The translations under genes and the position numbers were made by a program. A DNA stretch of 64,000 nt, taken from NCBI GenBank assembly GCA_022575985.1, contig JAKSXM010000007.1, positions 8,062,501 to 8,126,500 on the forward strand, given 5' to 3'. Positions 57,400 to 64,000 of the stretch are shown piece after piece; the first letter of the stretch is position 1, and the number at the start of each line of letters is the position of its first letter. Under the pieces are notes generated by a model that did not search any database, was not told where the DNA came from, and saw only the letters and a list, made by a program, of their open reading frames with translations. Origin of the DNA: Anagrus nilaparvatae (taxonomy: Eukaryota; Arthropoda; Insecta; Hymenoptera; Mymaridae).

Positions 57400-58290
57400 T
57401 ATGGACTGGGTTGAGGACATTAGTAACTAACTTTAGAACTGTTTAGGTTCGTCATAAGTCTGTTCGGTGCTACTTTCATAGTGCTTGCCTTATTGACTCT
57501 TTGAGAGATATGATCCCAGGAGCTGAGCTTCTTATCCAAAGTAATAGCCAGATATTTTACAAATCTCTTCGTTTGGATGATGGTATCCTCATCCATTCGT
57601 ATTAAGATGTCAGCGCTTATTCACTTTCGCATGAATATAACGATATCTGATGCTATACTTAATCCATGCTCTTCCATCCATAAGCTTATTTTTAACATGC
57701 AGACACTTACGCTGTTTTGCGCCTAATGCACGTTTCTGGCGACGATTTCGAGGGCAATATCGTCAGCGCAACCTATCATAAAACAGCTATCCGCTGGTTT
57801 CAGTCATAGGATACAATCTTAGGAGATGTTCCATAAATCAGGTCCTAGTATCAAAACTTGAACTTTTCTTCTCCACTTTCCTTGAAGGGTGTCGTACAAG
57901 AGAACGGTCGCTCAGGAAGCTCTTAATTACTCGCATCAAATATTTTGGTACTGCGAAGTCATTTAGTCCTTGCAGGAACTCTGTGCACATTGCCGAGTTA
58001 AAATCATTTTTAGCATCCAGAGTAACCAGAAGAGTAATTTTTCAGGAGCGATAATTACCCGTTTAGACCCTGTTTATTGCATCCGTGACCTTATTCACTG
58101 CCTCAATTGCGGAACATTCCTGTCTGAAGCCGAGTTTTCGAGGACAAAAGTCTCCTGCTGCTTGCACTGCCTTTAAAATCCGAGGCTTTAGCATCTTTTC
58201 GAAGCTTTTGCCTGCCGTGTCCGTGCTTAGCGATCGCTAATACGATGGGAGTGTTGTATCACCCTTTCCCTTGCTTATAAGAGCTAGTAG
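57400..58290 (-). pseudogene. R1-clade reverse transcriptase core
   Basis: The minus strand contains LALISKGKGDTTLP (about 58285-58245), LDAKNDFNSAMCTEFLQGLN (motif A region, about 58015-57960), then FAVPKYLMRVIKSFLSDRSL. After frame changes comes GPDLWNISYDCI, then CADDIALEIVARNV (ADD at 57761-57768), MEEHGLSI and NRLMTNLN near the end. The catalytic block reads CADD where F/YADD is usual. The 3' part of ORF2 is missing beyond 57400. Confidence 0.8.
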
Positions 58291-58299
58291 AGCAACTTG

Positions 58300-58740
58300 T
58301 GCACTCGTGTATTGATGTTTTAATAATCTTGATTGGTATGCCGGAATATTTCTTATTTCTAAGGGTCGAACAGTTCCTCCTTTGTGAAGTACGGGATATT
58401 GTCTATATTGATGTTATCCTCTTTATCCAGTCTTATTTGGTGTATCAGAAACAAAGAGTCAACGTCTTTCTTTGCCTCTATTTCATATATTAACGATCGG
58501 CTCACAAAGCCTCTCAGATTCTTTGTAACGATCTTAAAACCCAGTTCCCAAAGGTCGTTATTGATTTCAATACATAGCTTCCTTTCACAGCAAATCCTGC
58601 TAACGCTGATTGCATGTCTAAAGAAGCGCTTAACTACCCTATGAACTTGCATCAGTTAATTGGCTTCTGCGCGGGATTCGGCCCTGGTTGCCCTTCTTCG
58701 CGTCTTGTAGCTTTGTCTGCGGAACTCCGAAATCTCTAGA
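58300..58740 (-). pseudogene. R1-clade linker and start of RT
   Basis: A 97-residue open stretch from 58652 has HAISVSRICCERKLCIEINN and DLWELGFKIVTKNLR, matching the NSDLWGLGYNVVMGKL linker of the copy at 10.7 kb, and ends IPYFTKEEL ahead of the RT. The equivalent GKAPGPDGIP block is not preserved. Confidence 0.75.
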
Positions 58741-58899
58741 ATTCACCAGCAGTCAGGTGGATTTTTTCAATTAAACCTTTTTCTGGTCATGGAATCTTCA
58801 CAGGCTTTATTTAACAGCGTCATTACGTCATAAACCAGTTTTTCCGCGTCTTCCTTACATCCTACTTTGCAGGGTTTCTCTAGCATTGCCCATTATCCT

Positions 58900-59560
58900 A
58901 TCATTAAGATTTGTATAAATCGTTTCTTATTTAATTTAATAAGTTTCCAACCTCTTGGTTTGGGCCTGTACACCCAACGACGGAGATATTTTGTCTGTAT
59001 TTTGAACAAGATATTCTGGTATTTAAGACTTCCATAATGTGACAAATTTTTATCCTTGTGCTCAGGCCTTCAGTTGCAAAGGACACATTGGGTATTGTTT
59101 GGGCGTAATCAGGGTTTTTGAAGGTTTTGCTGTTACCCACATTCAGGACAACGAGACCCAGTCTCGAAATCATTTCAAGGATTGCCTTCCCTATCAAGTC
59201 AGTATAGAGCATGCCAAGTTCAACACCCTTGGCATTGAAGTCACCTGGAAAAATTAGATTGTTACCCACCTTTTCTTACTAAGTCTTCTAAGTTGTCTAG
59301 TTTCACTTAGTAATTCTACAAAATACAAAACCTCTACTCTTCCTGATGCTTCTACTAGAAATTCGCCAGTATTTGGAATCCAATTAGCTGCTGCTCTGAG
59401 TTTGTCGTCGAACTAGGGGCTTGTATTCGAGTTTGCGAGGTGGTACTGCTCAATTATCACCCACAGATCTGCCGTAATCTGGATTCGGTACACGAGCTGA
59501 TTCACGATCCAGCTTCTGAAGCTCCCTTGGGCTACCTTAATCATTTTGATATTGCTTTTT
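58900..59560 (-). pseudogene. R1-clade APE endonuclease
   Basis: On the minus strand a first block reads SFRSWIVNQLVYRIQITADL and EQYHLANSN (about 59540-59440). WIPNTGEFLVEASGRVEVLY follows (about 59390-59330). A 112-residue open stretch starting at 59269 then has LIFPGDFNAKGVELGMLYTD, GKAILEMISRLGLVVLNVGN and DYAQTIPNVSFATEGLS. GDFNAK is the conserved metal/active-site block, followed by the usual RG..L......L.LLN.G pattern. This enzyme would nick the target DNA. Frame changes and stops make it inactive. Confidence 0.82.
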
Positions 59561-59669
59561 TGAAGTCTGCGTACTTTCTGGAGCCTGGAAAGTGGCTTCG
59601 TTCTTTGCCTTTCAGTTTTACAGATTGCAGAGGAAGCATCGTAGGTGATGAAAAGAGCTAAAATTTATC

Positions 59670-61150
59670 AAGAATTTATAGATGTAATATTTTTGCTACA
59701 TTTTTTTTCAGAATACCTCATAATATATAAAAATTATTTGAAAATTATCATTAAAAATTTACGATTTGTTAAATTAAATTTACATTTCTTCATGAATTTG
59801 TATGTTCAAGAACATCTCATTATATTTTATACAATAGCTGCACAGAAAACACTTGTTTATATATTTTGATTATAAATCCACATTATTTGTCTTCTGAATT
59901 TCCATAAGAGTGAACAATCTTAAAAATAACGAACTTTAAGTTTTCACTCTAACGCTCGGACGTAAATAAAATGAATTCCAACGCTCTGAAACATTTTTCT
60001 CTTGCTTTAGGTATTTTGTGAGATTTAAATGCTAAAAGGTTCATTAAAAAAAAACGTAGTCTGACCTTTTAAATAGAAAGTGTATATCGAACGAAAAAAA
60101 CGTAAGATATCTCTGAATGTAATTTAGCAAAAAAATGATCCATAAATATAAAAGATAAAAATTGTAATACTTGGCACTATTTTTTCTAATAATAATTGTC
60201 GTTTAGATAATGCACCATGTCATTGTAGTATTACACATTCATTAATATGCATAGACTTGTAGGTGTTATTACTTTTTAAAACATAATTATATACATGTTT
60301 TTAGAACTGGTGAATTTAAATAACAATCTCGAACAAGTACACTATATTTTAATTGAAAATTTTTTTACTTTCTATAAATCTTAACTATATGGGTACTAGG
60401 TTCAAAATAAAATTTTTAATAAATTTTCGTGTCATTCACACTAATAAAATTAAAAGCATGTGCAGTAAAATTGAATTGCAACTCGTACTATTTTAAATGT
60501 CATTGAACCCACAGTACAACAAAATATAATTTAAAAATCAATATTAAGTATATTACTACAATTGAAATATTATCTGTTAAATCTATATAGCTTTTAACTG
60601 TCTAATTAAGTGATTTTACGAATGCCTGTCTATTTGATATTTTTTATGCTTATTATGCTTTTACTGTTTTATAACAAATAATTATAGTTAGAGAGTATTA
60701 TATATATATATATTTTCAAAATTTTATGTTGGACTATTTATATTTAAAAAAATTTTGTTCCCTAATGATGGAATGTTTCTGATAGCCGCAATCGAAATTA
60801 TGGTTGTGGTGAATGGATTCTTTTAAGAAAGTTTATTAACATTCTTTTGTTCAGTGATGAGAATAAAAAAAATTGACTTTTTGATAATTTTAGGCTATTT
60901 TTCTTCACAAATTATAAAATTGTTTGCGGCTCAAGTAATTTCACTTGTGTAAGGCAGATTCTAATTTTGGTTCAAACAATTGTAACTGACTTGGATTTTT
61001 TTTTAATTTACTTTGCATTTCAAGAAAATTTTAACCGCTTGAATAAATAAAATTTCTTGTCGTAAGCTGGTTTCTGCTGGCCGTAAATAACTAACAAACT
61101 GTGAACGTAATTTTTATAAACTGTGCGTATAGTCAAGGTGTCAAAGTAAA
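59670..61150. other. AT-rich stretch, nothing recognised
   Basis: No supported feature; a short (TA)n run is near 60700. Confidence 0.45.
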
Positions 61151-61159
61151 AAAAACTTC

Positions 61160-61515
61160 AAACCTGAAAAACCTACGAAATTGGATAAATTTAGCTGAAA
61201 TCTAGTGCAAGCTTCTTAGGAAGACCTAAGGAAAAAGTCTCGGTAAAAAAATTCCCGATCTTTAAATGGGGCAAAAACATACTCTATTCCTCCCCCCCCC
61301 CCCATTTACTTAAAAAGTTAAAAATAACCTTTTTGAAATTTTTAAGGGATCTAGTAGGTATTTTGGGCTGCTAAATCAAAATCTGACGTCAAAAACAAAT
61401 TTAGAGGGATTGAGAATTTTTTTACCGGGAGTTTTTCCTTAGGTCTTCTTGAGAAGATTCCACTAGGTTTCAGCTGAATTCATCCATTTTCGTAGAATTT
61501 TCGGCTGGGTTTACA
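61160..61515. mobile_element. About 355-bp inverted-repeat element
   Basis: The left arm (CCTACGAAATTGGATAAATT, AGGAAGACCTAAGGAAAAAG, CGGTAAAAAAATTCCCGATC) pairs with the right arm (GAGAATTTTTTTACCGGGAG, TTTCCTTAGGTCTTCTTGAG, CATCCATTTTCGTAGAATTT). Arms are about 115-120 bp at roughly 80-85% by eye. The middle holds a C run (about 61291-61303). No ORF. Confidence 0.7.
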
Positions 61516-61519
61516 AGGG

Positions 61520-63000
61520 AAACCAGACTAGTAAGCCTGTTTTTATCATTAAAAAAAAATTTATTTATTAACCTTATTTTTTTTACTCTTTATACCAAAA
61601 ATCATTAAATATTCCCTGTAAGTAATAAAAAAAATACTATCCAAAAATGAGTTAATTAAATTATTTAAATAATAGTACAAGTTTAATATTAGTAGCTCTT
61701 TGTACAGTCAGGAAATATTTTAGTTTCCTTTGTATACAAAACTTATATTAAATTATTAAATTGCATCAAGTTGTAGTTTGTGACCCTATTTACGTACTAA
61801 AAAGCTTTCCTCTTTTGTTAAACTTCTTTTTGAAATATAACACAACAAAAAAAAAACAACTAAACATTGTTTATTTTTTAAGAAGATACGAAATTTTAAT
61901 ATTCTTTTACTTAAAAATTTGCATACAAATAAAAAAATTTTTTGGCAAAAAAATAATTTCTTTTTTTTCAGGAAATAACAAAAGCTTGAGCAAAAAATAT
62001 CAGAAATAAAAGTTTATTTTTTATAATAAAAAAATACAGGAGTACAGTAGAACAACTAAGAATACTTGTGGCAATCAAAAGTATTACCAGTGACTTTAAA
62101 ATTTCTATTTTGTATAACAAAACATCGTACATATAAATTATTCAGTAATAAATCCAAAGAAAAAGAAATTTAAAAGCTTTACATTACACAACTGTTCATT
62201 TTAGTAGATGAAAAGTGAGTATATAATCTTTGCAGCATACATAGAAACCCACTACTCTCTTTCAAAAAAAAAAAAAAAAAACATGTGATCAATCAAACTC
62301 CATTATCTCTTGAATACACCAAGTCACATATATCCTAAAATCTAAAATGTCTGAAAATTAATTCAATGAGGATCATTTATGAAAAACAGTGAAGGATTCT
62401 CTTCCTCTCCATCATAAGTGCACTCAGATTATTTTCCGTATCTTAGACCCTTTTTTAAAGATTATCATAATTATATTCTAGGATATAATGATATGTCATC
62501 CACCTTGCATTTGATGAATAACTTGCATTTTCAGTTGCTTAATCCGTTGGCCTTAATATGAAAATAATAAATAATTAAATAATAAAAAAATTTAAACATA
62601 TTTTCACTCAGACTATTCATTATTTATAATGACTTACTAGTTTATATGAATCTTATAATTATGAGAAAAATTATCTCGATTTTTGGAATCAAATGAAAAT
62701 ATAAAATCCCTGGGCTTTTATAAGATTCTTATACATAACTTTATTAATGAGTATTTCTTTTTTTTATTCTCATAATTTTTATCTAATTTTAATGAGATTT
62801 TCTACGATACGTTTTAATGGAAATATAAAAATAAAAATTTTTTAGTTTAATTTTTTATTAGCTAAAATTATATCAAATTTAATTATTTTTTTTAAATATT
62901 TTAGCTAGTATTATGAAAGCTATATTTGGATGGTTTTCAAAAATATTGCTATTTGCATGCAAGAAACGGTTTTTACTTAAAAACATTACTGGTTTGTGGG
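61520..63000. other. AT-rich stretch, nothing recognised
   Basis: No supported feature; the 82-codon open frame at 61761 is low-complexity. Confidence 0.45.
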
Positions 63001-63004
63001 TTAA

Positions 63005-63215
63005 CCTAACCAGCGAGCATGGAACACTAGTCTATAATATTTTTAATTTAGCTTAAATAATTCTAACTCCATAAATAACTGAATTATTCTAAATCCTCAT
63101 ATTAAACTTCTCAAATTAGCTCGCAAATTAGTTCCTGAATCTATATTATTCTAAGCCCATTTAACTAATCCCCTAAAAACGTCAATTATTTACCACTGCG
63201 CCCCTCTTTTTAGTA
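63005..63215 (-). repeat. Decayed copy of the GGAACATG MITE family
   Basis: AGCGAGCATGGAACACT, then several TTATTCTAA(A/G)(T/C)CC words and CCCCTAAAAACGTCAATTAT followed by TTACCACTGCGCCCC, correspond to the 37.6-38.1 kb element in inverted orientation. The C-run minisatellite is reduced to one eroded unit. Confidence 0.6.
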
Positions 63216-63794
63216 ACCGTTTTAGGTATCTCTATCTCTATGAAGATGATCATAGTTAAATTACTTAATTTTTTTTCAATTTAATTATGAAAATAACTTT
63301 AAAAACTATAGTTTATTTTTAACGGCTTGTATTCTTGTAAATTACTAAAATGAAGCAACAACATATAGTGTAAAATAAAGATCTAAATGTCGCTTTATTC
63401 TCGTAAATGAAAAGGCTTTTTAATATTATAAAACCAATTCTGTAAATTAAAAAATGGTATAACTCAAATTCTATTATTGTATCTGGGCGTTATCATTTAC
63501 ACTGGAAAATTGTAATCAAAAATGATTTCCAAATTTAATTAATTATCAATTTTTGATTTTTGATGCTTCATATCGCTTTTTTTATTAGGTAAGCTAGTGG
63601 AAATTGTGATAGGATTTTGAAAAAAATAAACTTTATTTATTTTTAAAAAACAACTAAATTTATTTTAATTTTTAAATAAAACAATAAAAAAGACGAGTTA
63701 AAAAAGAAATCAAAAGAGATCCTTAAAATTCAAGTAATAATATGTATTAACTAAATAATCAAAAAAACACATCTGGGAATCAAGGTCCCGTCCC

Positions 63795-63930
63795 TTAAAC
63801 GTAATCTGGTGCAATCTCAAAACGATATACCGTTTTTATCTCTCAAATAATAATGCAGGAAACTCCGTATTTGCGGGTAATTGGGGCCGGAAAAAGACCG
63901 CGAATAACGCGGGACTGGGACCGTAGTATA
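63795..63930. repeat. Possible pogo/Tigger-like terminal fragment
   Basis: GTATTTGCGGGTAATTGGGG, CCGGAAAAAGACCGCGAATA and ACGCGGGACTGGGACC are GC-rich in AT-rich DNA. GCGAATAACGCGGGACTG resembles the CAGTCCC...TATTCGCGG ends of Tigger-like elements in reverse. No partner terminus is visible before the window ends. The assignment is tentative. Confidence 0.3.
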
Positions 63931-64000
63931 TATACGTCTATATGTACATAAAGTAAAACAAAAAAATTTTGAGAATGAAAATTATTTTATTGACAAGTGA

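Larger units (their letters stand above)
57400..59660 (-). mobile_element. R1-clade retrotransposon fragment (third copy)
   Basis: A minus-strand fragment runs from the zinc-knuckle end of ORF1 (about 59655) through the endonuclease, linker and RT to about 57400. It lacks the ORF2 C-terminus and most of gag. It keeps exactly the parts deleted in the 8-12.5 kb copy (endonuclease and RT core), but is more decayed by stops and frameshifts. GC content is higher than the flanks. No TSD was found. Confidence 0.8.

Overview
The window reads as AT-rich, gene-poor, transposon-dense nuclear DNA from an arthropod, most likely an insect. Reasons: very low GC in long stretches; three separate fragments of an R1-clade non-LTR retrotransposon (a clade best known from arthropods); Jockey/CR1-type LINEs; a decayed 18S rRNA fragment; and many inverted-repeat (MITE-like) elements. 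A parasitoid wasp would fit, but nothing here proves the species. I found no convincing single-copy host gene; every recognisable reading frame belongs to a mobile element.

Layout. 0-6 kb: a palindromic MITE (285-683), a 162-bp tandem array (3061-3719) and copies of a long AT-rich repeat family I call the TACGTCC family (about 0.9-1.8, 3.96-5.6, 21.9-23.7 and 32.8-34.7 kb). 6.1-15.0 kb: one Jockey/CR1-like LINE on the minus strand, split by two later insertions. The first is an R1-clade element (8051-12548, 12-bp target-site duplication, TSD), itself internally deleted and carrying a TIR element with a central minisatellite (8146-9472). The second is a 537-bp foldback with a tRNA-like centre (13513-14049, 13-bp TSD). 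At both junctions the LINE frame reads straight on if the insertion is ignored, so the order of events can be read from the sequence. 18.8-21.1 kb: a long-TIR element and a GC-rich inverted repeat.

23.8-32.5 kb: an LTR retrotransposon whose LTRs look identical (1187 bp), with PBS and polypurine tract. Its 4.6-kb interior has a Gag-like ORF, a smaller ORF duplicating part of that Gag and a coiled-coil ORF, but no protease, reverse transcriptase or integrase that I can see: a gag-only element that must borrow pol. Its 5' LTR holds a 1.6-kb nearly perfect palindrome with a 14-bp TSD and hammerhead-like GAAAC hairpins in both arms, suggestive of a Penelope-like element.

37-48.3 kb: a minisatellite-bearing MITE with long G runs and its relatives, a LINE 3' end, a second R1-clade fragment, an 18S rRNA pseudogene and a 2.1-kb TIR element with two further inverted repeats nested in it. 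52.8-64 kb: a second TIR copy, a 1.1-kb palindrome and its solo arm, a third R1-clade fragment (57.4-59.66 kb) and smaller inverted repeats. The rest is AT-rich sequence in which I see nothing. The main story is nested transposition and an unusual abundance of palindromes and internal minisatellites.
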